A stretch of DNA of 64,000 bases from an uncultured Acidimicrobiales bacterium (GTDB lineage: Bacteria; Actinomycetota; Acidimicrobiia; Acidimicrobiales; SZUA-35): NCBI GenBank assembly GCA_937922805.1, contig CALAJV010000010.1, positions 248,001 to 312,000 on the forward strand. The letters run 5' to 3'. Shown piece after piece: positions 35,408 to 44,363 of the stretch; the stretch's first letter is position 1, and each line of letters starts with the position of its first letter. Position numbers and translations under genes: made by a program. The notes under the pieces were generated by a model that made no database searches, had not been told where the DNA came from, and saw only the letters and a program-made list of their open reading frames with translations.

Positions 35408-36400
35408 TTGCCCGAACTTAACCAACCGATTGTTGGGCCATCGGAACGTCCGGCTGAGGTTCTGATCGATCCAATCGTCGGGGTTGACCTCGGCGGCACG
35501 AAAATTCTGGCTCGAATGATCGAGCCCTCAACAGGTCGTGCCGTTGGGCGCGTCAAGGCACAGACTCCTAGTGGAGTTGAGAACGTTCTGGCCACCGTCG
35601 CCGAGGTCGTTCGACAAGTTCCAGGTTGGGATGAAGCCGTCGGAATAGGTCTTGGAGTTCCTGGGCTAGTTGAAACCGACGGCACCGTTAACCGATGTCC
35701 GAACATAGATGGCTGGGATGAACCGGTCGCCGTGGCAGCTGAGCTAATCGAACGGCTTGGGAAACCGGTAGTTGTTGCCAACGATGTTAATTGCGGCGCC
35801 GTCGCCGAGCACAGGGCCGGCGCCGGACGAGGTATGGACAACTTCCTTGCTGTCTTTGTCGGAACCGGGGTTGGTGGCGGCCTCATCGTGGACGGCAAAT
35901 TGGCCGAAGGCAAGCGAGGCATGGTTGGTGAAATAGGCCACGTCACAGTGGACAAGAACGGTCGCATGTGTGGGTGCGGGGAGCGAGGCCACCTTGAGGC
36001 GTATGCCGGCCGAGCTGGAATCGACGCGGAAGCTCGGCGAAGGGCCAAGGCGGGGAGCTCATCGCTACTCATCGACCTAGCAGGGCAAGGCTCAGTAAGG
36101 TCCCGCCATATCGAACGCGGTTTGGCTGAGAACGATCAACTGACAATCGAGTTAATGCAAGAAGCGGCCGATGCTCTCGGCCACGCCCTCGGAAACGCAG
36201 CAACCCTGCTTGACCTGGAACGAATCGTTCTCGGCGGCGGAGTGATGGACAAGCTAGGCGAAGAGTTCTTGGAGAGCATTACGTCCTCAGAGAGCTTTGG
36301 TGGGTTTGGGCCGTCGGTTGTTGACCTGGTCTTGGCTCAACGGATCGATGATGCCGGAGCAGTAGGCGCCGCTATCGTCGCCGCTGATCGCTTTGGTTAG
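35408..36400 (+). CDS. ROK-family sugar kinase (glucokinase-like)
   Basis: The 330-residue protein starts at TTG 35408 behind GAAAGG. The ATP-binding motif is IVGVDLGGTKILARM and the sugar-binding segment is VVANDVNCGAVAEHRAGAGRG, with FVGTGVGGGLIVDG following. The ROK zinc motif reads CGCGERGHLEAYAG, with His where the usual CxCGxxGCxE has its third Cys. The substrate is probably glucose or a related hexose. The phosphoryl donor could be ATP or polyphosphate. Its neighbour is ppk1, but that alone does not prove polyphosphate use. Confidence 0.83.
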   Translation: MPELNQPIVGPSERPAEVLIDPIVGVDLGGTKILARMIEPSTGRAVGRVKAQTPSGVENVLATVAEVVRQVPGWDEAVGIGLGVPGLVETDGTVNRCPNIDGWDEPVAVAAELIERLGKPVVVANDVNCGAVAEHRAGAGRGMDNFLAVFVGTGVGGGLIVDGKLAEGKRGMVGEIGHVTVDKNGRMCGCGERGHLEAYAGRAGIDAEARRRAKAGSSSLLIDLAGQGSVRSRHIERGLAENDQLTIELMQEAADALGHALGNAATLLDLERIVLGGGVMDKLGEEFLESITSSESFGGFGPSVVDLVLAQRIDDAGAVGAAIVAADRFG

Positions 36401-36595
36401 CCCAGGCTGAGTGCCCCGACGTTTAATCGACAAGGTTCAACCATAAACTGGCAACGACAAAATGTCGTAAAGCGAGCGAGCCGAAAATCTCGTCCGTTTC
36501 CGGTCCAGGTCATGGGTTTTTTGCCGACTGGTTTGGTGAGAACGTTCCATGCCCAGACTTCCATCAATATTTACATCATTTGGGAATGCCCCGTA

Positions 36596-38848
36596 GTGTC
36601 TACTTCCACCGAAAACGAACCTTCCCGGCTCTATCTGAATCGAGAACTGTCCTGGGTCGCTTTTAATGGTCGGGTGCTAGCCCAAGCCGAGGATGAATCG
36701 CTGCCGCTACTAGACCGGCTGAAGTTCTGTGCAATTTATGCTGGGAACCTAGATGAGTTCTTCATGGTCCGGGTCGCCGGGCTCAAAGATCAGGTCGCGG
36801 CTGGAGTAACGAAAGCTCCTCCCGATGGGCTTAGTCCTCTCGCTCAGCTGCAAGCTATTGGCGAAAAGGTCGTCGACCAAGGCGAGCGGCTGCAAGCGGT
36901 GCTGCACGACGATCTGCTACCTGAACTGGCCCATGAGGGGGTCGTTATTGCTAGTTGGGATCAACTGGCTCCAGCAGATCGCAAGCGGGCATCTGCTGAA
37001 TTTCATGATCGGGTGTTTCCGATCCTTACCCCACTCGCGGTCGATCCCGGGCATCCGTTCCCGTATATCTCGAGCCTTTCGCTCAACGTGGCCGTGCTAG
37101 TCCACGATCCGGACTCAGACCAGAACCGTTTCGCCCGAGTTAAGGTTCCGCCTTCGTTGCCTCGGTTTTTGCGTTTGCCCGATGATCGATTCGTCCCGCT
37201 CGAGGAAGTCATTATTGCCCACCTCGATCAACTCTTTTACGGCATGGATGTGATCGGCGGATGGGCGTTCCGAGTCACCCGAAACGCCGACCTAACTCTC
37301 GATCAAGACGCCGAAGATCTGCTTGAAGCAGTTGAGATGGAGCTTCGTCGGCGCCGATTTGGTCGAGCCATCCGCCTCGAAGTGCGGAACGACACCCCAA
37401 CAGAAGTTCTCAATTTGTTGCAGCGGGAGCTTGACCTTGAAGACGAGGATGTATTTTTCTTCAAAGGTCACCTTGACGCAACGTCTTACTGGGAGCTCCA
37501 GTCGCTCGACCGTTCGGACCTGATGACTCCACTTACGACCGGGGTTACACCGCGTCGGCTGCGAGATGTCGAAGACAGCCGAGATCTCTTTGAGCGGCTC
37601 CGCCGGTCCGACATCATGGTTCATCACCCTTATGACTCGTTCAGCGCCTCGGTAACTGAATTCATCAGGCAAGCCTCCCAAGACTCATCGGTCCTAGCTA
37701 TAAAAATTACTCTTTACCGAACATCAGGCGATAGTCCCATCATTGATGCCTTGGTTCGGGCGGCTGAATCAGGCAAGCAAGTGGCGGCGTTGGTAGAGCT
37801 GAAGGCTCGGTTCGACGAACAAGCCAACATCCAATGGGCTCGACGACTCGAAGAAGCTGGCGTTCATGTCGTTTATGGCTTGGTCGGGTTGAAGATTCAT
37901 ACGAAAACCACGCTGGTTGTACGTGATGAACCTGACGGCGTACGCCGGTATTGCCATATCGGTACTGGCAACTACAACCCTAAGACGGCCCGAATATACG
38001 AAGACGTCGGCGTCCTCACCGCCGATCCGACTGTCGGAAACGACCTAACCCAGCTCTTCAACTACCTGACCGGGTATGGGCGTGACTTGTCATACCAACG
38101 TCTCCTGGTTGCACCAAACACGATGCGAACTTCATTGGAGCAGCTAATAATCAACGAGATCGACTGTCACGTTGACTACCTCAATAGGCGTGAGGTTGTC
38201 CACTCAGCAGATAGCAATTCAGATCCGAGGCCGGGTCGAATTATTCTGAAAATGAACAGCCTGGTAGATCGGATGCTGATTGATCTGTTGTACCTGGCCA
38301 GCGACGCCGGAGTTCGGATAGATCTGATCGTTAGGGGTATTTGTTGCCTTGTGCCCGGCGTGAAGGGAATGTCGGAGAACATTTCGGTTAAAAGCCTTGT
38401 TGGCCAGAACCTTGAGCATTCCCGAATTTACTATTTCGCCAACGGCGCTGCAGTGGAAGATCTAGAAGGCGACGTTGTGGTCGCCGCCGAAACCGAGTCA
38501 CTCGTTGGCGACAAAGGGCGGGCCGACCGGTTCTACATTGGCTCGGCCGACCTAATGCCAAGAAATCTGGACCGGCGGGTAGAAGCGTTACTGCGGGTGG
38601 ATGATCCAACCAGCAAGAGTCGGCTTCATGAGATTCTCAAAGTCAACTTGGACGATGGCGAGTTGTCCTGGATCTTGCAGTCCGACGGAACCTACCTCCG
38701 ATCAAACGGACAGAGCAATGCCCACAAGGTCTTCGAAGAATTGGCCTTGTCTCGGAGCGCTCCGGCCGAGAGTCCTGTCGTCCCAACCGGTGTAAGCAAA
38801 GCTAATCAGTTACTTAGGAAGCTGTCTCTGCCTAGACTTCGGTCATGA
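36596..38848 (+). CDS. ppk1: Polyphosphate kinase 1
   Basis: The protein makes polyphosphate from ATP reversibly. The N-terminal domain is RLYLNRELSWVAFNGRVL and LKFCAIYAGNLDEFFMVRVAGL. The catalytic domain holds SSVLAIKITLYRTSGDSPI, GLKIHTKTTLVVR (catalytic-type His) and CHIGTGNYNPKTARIYEDVG. GTG 36596 gives 750 residues, within the family range. The frame is open to 36512, but that extension is hydrophobic and unlike PPK1. It is coupled by an ATGA overlap to the Nudix gene. Confidence 0.93.
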   Translation: MSTSTENEPSRLYLNRELSWVAFNGRVLAQAEDESLPLLDRLKFCAIYAGNLDEFFMVRVAGLKDQVAAGVTKAPPDGLSPLAQLQAIGEKVVDQGERLQAVLHDDLLPELAHEGVVIASWDQLAPADRKRASAEFHDRVFPILTPLAVDPGHPFPYISSLSLNVAVLVHDPDSDQNRFARVKVPPSLPRFLRLPDDRFVPLEEVIIAHLDQLFYGMDVIGGWAFRVTRNADLTLDQDAEDLLEAVEMELRRRRFGRAIRLEVRNDTPTEVLNLLQRELDLEDEDVFFFKGHLDATSYWELQSLDRSDLMTPLTTGVTPRRLRDVEDSRDLFERLRRSDIMVHHPYDSFSASVTEFIRQASQDSSVLAIKITLYRTSGDSPIIDALVRAAESGKQVAALVELKARFDEQANIQWARRLEEAGVHVVYGLVGLKIHTKTTLVVRDEPDGVRRYCHIGTGNYNPKTARIYEDVGVLTADPTVGNDLTQLFNYLTGYGRDLSYQRLLVAPNTMRTSLEQLIINEIDCHVDYLNRREVVHSADSNSDPRPGRIILKMNSLVDRMLIDLLYLASDAGVRIDLIVRGICCLVPGVKGMSENISVKSLVGQNLEHSRIYYFANGAAVEDLEGDVVVAAETESLVGDKGRADRFYIGSADLMPRNLDRRVEALLRVDDPTSKSRLHEILKVNLDDGELSWILQSDGTYLRSNGQSNAHKVFEELALSRSAPAESPVVPTGVSKANQLLRKLSLPRLRS

Positions 38849-39342
38849 GTAAGAAGGCAGGCCAAGGCGAGCGGGTTAACAACGACGATGACCCGACGAC
38901 CGTCTACGCTGCCGGCTGCGTGGTCTACCGGCAGGTAGGTAAAGGATCTATTGAAGTTCTTGTTGTTCATCGCCCTCGATACGACGACTGGGATTTTCCC
39001 AAAGGTAAACGCGAGAAAGGCGAGACTGACCTTGACTGTGCCCTTCGGGAAACGAAAGAGGAGACAGGCTTTACTGGTGACATTGGGCTAGAGCTCAAGC
39101 CAAGCTCTTACGAGGTTCGAGGCAAGCCCAAGGTTGTTAGATGGTGGTTGATGAAACAAACCGGTGGCGCTTTCTCTATCAACGACGAGGTCGACAAGAT
39201 TCGTTGGCTATCCATCGATGAAGCTAGGGCCAAAGTTTCATATCGAGATACTCAGCGGCTGCTCGCCGCGGTCGAGAAACATTTCGCCAAAAAGGGCGGG
39301 AAAAAGAACACCAAGAAGTCTGCGAAAAAAGATGAGAAGTGA
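38845..39342 (+). CDS. Nudix hydrolase
   Basis: The 165-residue protein has a complete Nudix box, GKREKGETDLDCALRETKEETGF (key residues G, REx2EExG). The C-terminus ends in a Lys-rich tail KKGGKKNTKKSAKKDEK. It starts inside the ppk1 stop (ATGA). Mycobacterial ppk1 lies beside mutT1, but this protein lacks the phosphoglycerate-mutase-like half of MutT1. A diphosphoinositol or dinucleoside polyphosphate substrate would suit the ppk1 link, which is inference. Confidence 0.88.
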   Translation: MSKKAGQGERVNNDDDPTTVYAAGCVVYRQVGKGSIEVLVVHRPRYDDWDFPKGKREKGETDLDCALRETKEETGFTGDIGLELKPSSYEVRGKPKVVRWWLMKQTGGAFSINDEVDKIRWLSIDEARAKVSYRDTQRLLAAVEKHFAKKGGKKNTKKSAKKDEK

Positions 39343-40316
39343 CGATGTCCGGCGAGGATCAGTTCGAACTTTTGCCTAGTGCTAGTTCGGACGATTCTGA
39401 TTCTGCTACGACTAGTTCTGTATCGAACGTCGAACGGGGTGGTCTTTCCGCCTCGATCGCTGTTGCCGGCATCGCAGCAGTTGCCGCCGTGCTTATTTGG
39501 CTTGTTGTAACCGAAAGCGATACGGCCGGGCCAAGCCAGACCGCTCCGGTGACTACCTCGGTAGGCGGAACGGTCGCTGATCTGGCCCGAGTCGAAACGA
39601 GCGTGGTTCAGTCGACCGAGTCTAGCTCCATTGCAACCGAGTCGAGCGAGGTCGGCGACTCGGCAGTCTTGTGGCCGCAGCCACCGGTTGACCATCGACC
39701 CCAAGTACTTGGTCGGCCGGGGCAACCGATTATCGATGATGATGAACGGCACCGATCAGTGGTCTACGTCAACGTGCGAGGGCGGCCAACGGTCATCGAT
39801 CTAGCATCTGGTAGTCAGCAAGAAGTATTGGTCGCTGACACTCGAACACAAGATAAGTTCGCAATTGAATTTGGCCAGGTGGTTTCCACCACATCAACCA
39901 GAAAAAATCTTCCAAGATCTCGGGGGCGCGAGATCGTCTTCACCGCTCATCGGTCGGCTCAGCTCCCTGAGGGGTTTCCCGGCGAGGCAGATCCTGGACT
40001 GGTGGCGGAGCCTGTTCAATCGCCCGATCTCGATTTTCTTATGGGGCCAAGCTTGTGTCTTGACGCAGCTGGCTGCGATCCGATTCGCTGGGAAGAGGGG
40101 AGCTACGGTAACTCGACTGACCTAGCGAGATCGGTTGAGACGAACAGTGAAGCGCTTGAATTGCTTGGTCAAATCTTCGGTTCTTCTCAATGGGTCGAGG
40201 GCGATGGGCCGTTCACATTGTTTACAATCGGCAACAGTGAAGCTCAGCGCCAAGTCCGAATCCCGACTCCGCAACGTGAAGCCATAGTTTGGCTAGTAGA
40301 GCATCAGACCCAATAG
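39339..40316 (+). CDS. Membrane-anchored hypothetical protein
   Basis: The 325-residue protein starts at GTG 39339, overlapping the Nudix stop (GTGA), or at ATG 39345. A ~30-residue acidic head precedes one transmembrane helix (SIAVAGIAAVAAVLIWLVV). A Ser/Thr-rich linker and an extracytoplasmic domain follow. The two Cys in CLDAAGC could form a disulfide. I do not recognise the domain. Coupling to ppk1 and nudix suggests a joint function. Confidence 0.65.
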   Translation: MTMSGEDQFELLPSASSDDSDSATTSSVSNVERGGLSASIAVAGIAAVAAVLIWLVVTESDTAGPSQTAPVTTSVGGTVADLARVETSVVQSTESSSIATESSEVGDSAVLWPQPPVDHRPQVLGRPGQPIIDDDERHRSVVYVNVRGRPTVIDLASGSQQEVLVADTRTQDKFAIEFGQVVSTTSTRKNLPRSRGREIVFTAHRSAQLPEGFPGEADPGLVAEPVQSPDLDFLMGPSLCLDAAGCDPIRWEEGSYGNSTDLARSVETNSEALELLGQIFGSSQWVEGDGPFTLFTIGNSEAQRQVRIPTPQREAIVWLVEHQTQ

Positions 40317-40321
40317 AGATT

Positions 40322-41536
40322 CTATGGTCGGTGTCTGGTTAGCTCGATCATCCGATTAACAATCCGTTGCCGCTGTCCATCGGTGTACTCGTTCGGTCGG
40401 TCAACAAGGATATGTCTTCCTCCGCCGACTTGATAGTTCATTGTTCCGTTCTCATTGACTGAGATTGAGACGCTGCCGGTCGTGGGAAAGTACCCGGCTG
40501 AGGGTTCAACAGCCAGCATCACTGCGGTTAAATCCCAGGAGCGCATGTTGTAGTAGGGAGGAGCATCCTGGTGCCAACTCAAGTCTCGGTGCTCGTAGGC
40601 TTCGCGCACCGGATGACGGTCAACCCAGTTGAAATCGTTCTGAATTGACGTGTAGGGGTACAGGATTTGTTCACCGATCTCGAACGGAGACAATACGATT
40701 TGGCCGGGCCATTTGGCGAATAGATTCCTGGCTGAACTGATGTCGTTCTCGAAGTTAAACTCGGCCCGCGACGCCCGCAACGACCCGCCAGCATACGCCA
40801 ACAGGGTGTTGTTCCCGTTGATCAGATCGATGCCAGATTTGGAGGAGATATCATCGCCGCCATTGTTGACTAGTGCTGAGGTGTTACCGGCAAACCCGGT
40901 TTGGACGATCAAAATTTTTCTGTTTGTGCCTTCGTTATCGGCGAGAATTTGCCGAATGATTCGGTAGCCGTCGGGAATTTTTTGGTCGCCAACATCAGTC
41001 GTCCAACTTGGTGATCGGCTAACAAAAGAGCCGGATTCATCGAACGGCTTTACTGTTCCACCCCGGTAGATGCCAATTGGGATGTCGGGTCGTCCGTAGA
41101 ACGTGTTTACCACGTCGGCGTATTGGGCTCCGCGGGTTGTATCTCGCGAAATAGTTACGGCCGCTATTTCGATGAGGCCCTGTTGCTGATATCCGTGGAG
41201 CATGGCTAGAGCTAAGACATCGTCTATGTCCGGTCCGATATCGGTGTCAAAGATAACCAGCGGTACATCGCTGCCCTGGTCGTTTTCGTTCTCGTTGTCG
41301 TTTTCGTCGTCGGTCTCTGCTGGCTGAGAATCGGTAACGACATCGAGTTCGGGGGAAAGGAGCTCTGGCGGCGGTTCGTCAGGTACTGGGCGGTCAGCAA
41401 CGACGAACGCGCCGTCATCGGTATCGGTTTGGTCAACCGCGACCAAAACGGGCCCAGAATTGCTGGAGCACCCGGACATAAGAATTGCGAAGGCCACAAG
41501 GGCAAAGATTCTAGATACAGCAGAATTTCTAGACAC
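40322..41536 (-). CDS. Nucleoside-hydrolase-like lipoprotein
   Basis: The mature part contains VIFDTDIGPDIDDVLAL, the calcium-binding DTDxGxDxDD motif of inosine-uridine nucleoside hydrolases, and EIAAVTISRDT. The N-terminus (RIFALVAFAILMSGC) is a lipoprotein signal with a lipobox. I choose GTG 41536. ATG 41575 and TTG 41599 are open alternatives. An acidic Asp/Glu/Asn stretch follows the lipid anchor. It may release bases from nucleosides at the cell surface. Confidence 0.75.
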   Translation of the reverse strand: MSRNSAVSRIFALVAFAILMSGCSSNSGPVLVAVDQTDTDDGAFVVADRPVPDEPPPELLSPELDVVTDSQPAETDDENDNENENDQGSDVPLVIFDTDIGPDIDDVLALAMLHGYQQQGLIEIAAVTISRDTTRGAQYADVVNTFYGRPDIPIGIYRGGTVKPFDESGSFVSRSPSWTTDVGDQKIPDGYRIIRQILADNEGTNRKILIVQTGFAGNTSALVNNGGDDISSKSGIDLINGNNTLLAYAGGSLRASRAEFNFENDISSARNLFAKWPGQIVLSPFEIGEQILYPYTSIQNDFNWVDRHPVREAYEHRDLSWHQDAPPYYNMRSWDLTAVMLAVEPSAGYFPTTGSVSISVNENGTMNYQVGGGRHILVDRPNEYTDGQRQRIVNRMIELTRHRP

Positions 41537-41664
41537 AGTTAAAGGGGAGCGCCTTCCGGAATATTGCAAAACCATAACGAATTTCGCCAATGCTTCCAAC
41601 CGTTCTCGCTATGTACTTGAAGGAGTCAAGATTCGGCGATTCGACTTTGTTGTATCTTGGGGGA

Positions 41665-42870
41665 ATGGCCCCAACCTCCAATGTGTCTGTTTGGTGGCCG
41701 ACGCCAGCCGATCCGTACCGGCATTTCAGCGCAGAGCAAATTGATGCCTCGGAACAGTATTTTAGGCCACTTCGGCGAGGCGCTGCCTTCGGGCTCGTCG
41801 GCCGGTTCGTGGGACTACTATTTACAGCGGGGCTTGCGAGTGTTCTAGCTAGGACCGACGTAGTGAGCACATTGGGATTTGTTTGGCACGTTCTGATCGG
41901 CGCTTTGCTGACCCTTATTGCAGTTCGGCTTCCAGCGGTCGTCGTTGATACCTGGTTTGAGTATCGCCACCAGCTGGTTCTGGATGACCATCGACCGGTC
42001 GCCAAAAGGCGATTTGTTGGGGTGGTGGCAGTCCTAAACGCCGCCTACGGGTTAGCCATCGTGGTGGCGGCGTTTGGGGGATATTTGCTTGCTGGATCGA
42101 CAAATCAGTGGCCTATCATCGTCGCGGTGGCGTTGATAACTGGTGTGGCATTATCTGCGGCTAGACAGTTCGGATTGTTCGGCGGTAACAGTGTTGACGA
42201 AGCTGATCTGCCTGCAGAACTTGCTCGTGATTTGGAAAAGGTGGCGGAGCGATTTGGCGTATCCAATTTGGCGTTCCGGTGTGCTTCAACGACGTCGGAG
42301 CCGACCACTCGGTTTACTGGCCGCCAACTCTCAGCTGACTGTCGAACGTCAGGCCTGAACGCGTATAGCGTTGGTCTCGGTTCAAACCAGCGAGTGGTTT
42401 TGAGCGACACGTTGCTATTGGAGCCCGAAGAGACCAGAAATTTTGTGGTCGGCCATGAGCTAGCTCATCAGGCAAAACATCACCTCGGCATCCAAGCGGC
42501 CATAACAACCTTTTTGTACCTGATTGGTTTGGTTCTTCTGGCGAGCTTCACCCGATTGAACCAGCCATGGCAGTTCCTTCAGCTTGATCCGATTGATGAT
42601 CCACTTGGGCTGCCGGTCATTGCCTTGTTCGTTTTTTGCACCGCCGGGTTTCTCGGACCGATCAAAGGTTGGATTTCGCGGGGGCACGAGCGAATAGCCG
42701 ACGAAGCGGCAGCACGAGCACTCGCTCCGCCGACGGTCCACCAAAGCCACCGAATTCATTTCTCAACCGAGGTCGACTTGGTGCCACCTCGTTGGGTTCA
42801 AACATACGCAAGCCACCCAGCCCCCTATGAGAGACTTGAGTTTTTGGCCCGTTTGCGTCGTTCGACCTAA
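41665..42870 (+). CDS. M48-family (Ste24/HtpX-like) membrane metalloprotease
   Basis: The 401-residue protein has four or more transmembrane segments and a catalytic VVGHELAHQAKHHLG (HExxH). The third ligand is in RGHERIADEAAARAL. It differs from the HtpX at 24362 in lacking DUF2510 and in layout, so the window holds two unrelated M48 copies. ATG 41665 is preceded by TTGGGGGA at very short spacing. The frame is open to 41590. It is divergent from the nucleoside-hydrolase gene. Confidence 0.82.
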   Translation: MAPTSNVSVWWPTPADPYRHFSAEQIDASEQYFRPLRRGAAFGLVGRFVGLLFTAGLASVLARTDVVSTLGFVWHVLIGALLTLIAVRLPAVVVDTWFEYRHQLVLDDHRPVAKRRFVGVVAVLNAAYGLAIVVAAFGGYLLAGSTNQWPIIVAVALITGVALSAARQFGLFGGNSVDEADLPAELARDLEKVAERFGVSNLAFRCASTTSEPTTRFTGRQLSADCRTSGLNAYSVGLGSNQRVVLSDTLLLEPEETRNFVVGHELAHQAKHHLGIQAAITTFLYLIGLVLLASFTRLNQPWQFLQLDPIDDPLGLPVIALFVFCTAGFLGPIKGWISRGHERIADEAAARALAPPTVHQSHRIHFSTEVDLVPPRWVQTYASHPAPYERLEFLARLRRST

Positions 42871-42871
42871 A

Positions 42872-43014
42872 AGCACTGATTCAAAGCACTGATTCAAAGC
42901 ACTGATTCACAGCACTGATTCACAGCACTGATTCACAGCACTGATTCACAGCACTGATTCACAGCACTGATTCACAGCACTGATTCACAGCACTGATTCA
43001 AAGCACTGATTCGA
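42872..43014 (+). repeat. 13-bp tandem repeat, eleven copies, upstream of pstS
   Basis: Eleven head-to-tail copies of AGCACTGATTCAM (M is A or C; mostly AGCACTGATTCAC) run without interruption and end 10 bp before the chosen pstS start. The last copy ends GATTCGA and merges into the GAGGAGAG ribosome-binding site. Each copy contains ATTCA, and most contain TTCAC, a core shared with PHO-box repeats, but the period is 13 rather than 11. Near-identity of copies implies recent expansion. Confidence 0.95.
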
Positions 43015-43024
43015 GGAGAGTTTG

Positions 43025-44230
43025 TTGAGTAGTAAAAGTAAGAGAGCGATGCGCTTAGTTGCGCTCCTAGTAGCGTTGATGGTTGCCGCCTCGGCGTGCG
43101 CCTCCGATTCGCCCGAAGCGAGCTCAGAATCCGACCTGCCGGAAACCGATGCATCGGAAACTGATGGGTCGACCGAGATTGACCCGGCAGAACCCGAGAC
43201 TGACGCTTCAGAAGCGGAGACTGATGGGTCGGCCGAGACTGACCCGGTAGAAGCTGAGACATCAGAGTTGACCGGTGACGAATCGATGAGCGAACCTTCC
43301 GGTCAATGTGCAACAGGTAACGTGGCCGTCTCCGGATCTTCGACCGTCGAGCCAATCTCTCGTCGGGTTGCTGAGCTCTACGAACAGTCTTGTGGCGATA
43401 CCGTGATCACCGTCGACGGGCCAGGAACTAGCGAAGGATTCAACCTATTTTGTTCTGGGGCCACCGATGTAGCAAACGCTTCTCGGGTCATTTCGGAGAG
43501 AGAAATCTCTTTCTGTGAAGAGGCCGGGGTCGAATACATCGAGCTACAGGTCGCTCTCGACGGCATCGCGGTGGTGACCAGTACAAACAACGCAGTCGAG
43601 TGCCTCTCATTTGCTGACCTCTATGCGCTCCTCGGAGGCAAGAGCGATGGTTTCGCTAGGTGGAGCGACGCAAACGATCTTGGTGTCGAACTCGGTTCGA
43701 CGGCAGCCCCTTACCCCGAGGACGAGCTCGTGATTAGCGGCCCTGGTCGGGAATCGGGCACCTACGACATGTTCATCGAGATTGCTCTCGAAAGACTCGG
43801 CCAGGAACAAGAAGGTGAATACGGCAACATTGTCCGCCAAGACCTAGTGGGCACCGCTGACGACAGTGTGATCATAGAAACCATTGCTGGCTCGGATGCT
43901 GGCCTCGGCTGGGTTGGGTCGGCGATAGCGAAGGAAAACGCCGACCGGGTAGCGACAGTTGCGGTTAGCGAAGAGCCAGGTGGGGAGTGTGTTTTGCCAA
44001 CGCTCGACACGATCGCTAACGGCACCTACCCGATTAGCCGCAGCCTGTTCATCTATGTCAACACAGCTAGAGCAACTGAAAACCCAGCGCTTGTTGGCTT
44101 TGTCGACTTCTATTTGGGGGATGGCTACCGCGACGCAGTCACAAAAGCAGTTGGGAGCAGCGGCTATGTCGAACTTCCGGCCGAACAACTCGTGACTACC
44201 CAGCAGGCTTGGTCGGCCGCCAAGGGGTAG
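43025..44230 (+). CDS. pstS: Phosphate ABC transporter substrate-binding lipoprotein PstS
   Basis: TTG 43025 is chosen with GAGGAG at 6 bp; TTG 43022 is too close. The 401-residue protein has a lipoprotein signal ending in VAASAC. It then has an unusual ~70-residue Asp/Glu/Ser/Thr spacer (SETDGSTEIDPAEPETDASE). The PBP domain begins at GNVAVSGSSTVEPISRRVAELY, the phosphate-binding SGSSTV loop, and contains DGPGTSEGFNLFCSG and SGPGRESGTYDMF (Arg, Ser, Thr phosphate contacts). It captures phosphate at the outer face for PstCAB. Confidence 0.92.
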   Translation: MSSKSKRAMRLVALLVALMVAASACASDSPEASSESDLPETDASETDGSTEIDPAEPETDASEAETDGSAETDPVEAETSELTGDESMSEPSGQCATGNVAVSGSSTVEPISRRVAELYEQSCGDTVITVDGPGTSEGFNLFCSGATDVANASRVISEREISFCEEAGVEYIELQVALDGIAVVTSTNNAVECLSFADLYALLGGKSDGFARWSDANDLGVELGSTAAPYPEDELVISGPGRESGTYDMFIEIALERLGQEQEGEYGNIVRQDLVGTADDSVIIETIAGSDAGLGWVGSAIAKENADRVATVAVSEEPGGECVLPTLDTIANGTYPISRSLFIYVNTARATENPALVGFVDFYLGDGYRDAVTKAVGSSGYVELPAEQLVTTQQAWSAAKG

Positions 44231-44280
44231 CGGCCAAGCCAGCGGCTGAGCTGCCCCCGAACGGGGTATTTCTTGGGTTT

Positions 44281-44313
44281 GTTCACTTTCTGTTCACCTT
44301 CCGTTTGCCTCCC
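44281..44313 (+). promoter_or_regulatory. PHO-box-like 11-bp direct repeats upstream of the second pstS
   Basis: Three consecutive 11-mers are GTTCACTTTCT, GTTCACCTTCC and GTTTGCCTCCC. Actinobacterial PhoP recognises 11-nt direct repeats with a GTTCACC-like core. The site lies 50 bp before GTG 44364, a fitting place for promoter control, and the phoP-like gene is in the same locus. The third repeat is weaker, as is common. Confidence 0.75.
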
Positions 44314-44363
44314 CGTTGGTAGAGCGTCAGGCGAAGGCAAGTCGCTCTGTTTACGGTGGTCAC

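Noticed and set aside
42872..43014. CRISPR array.
   Set aside because: The 13-bp units are contiguous with no spacers, and there are no cas genes.
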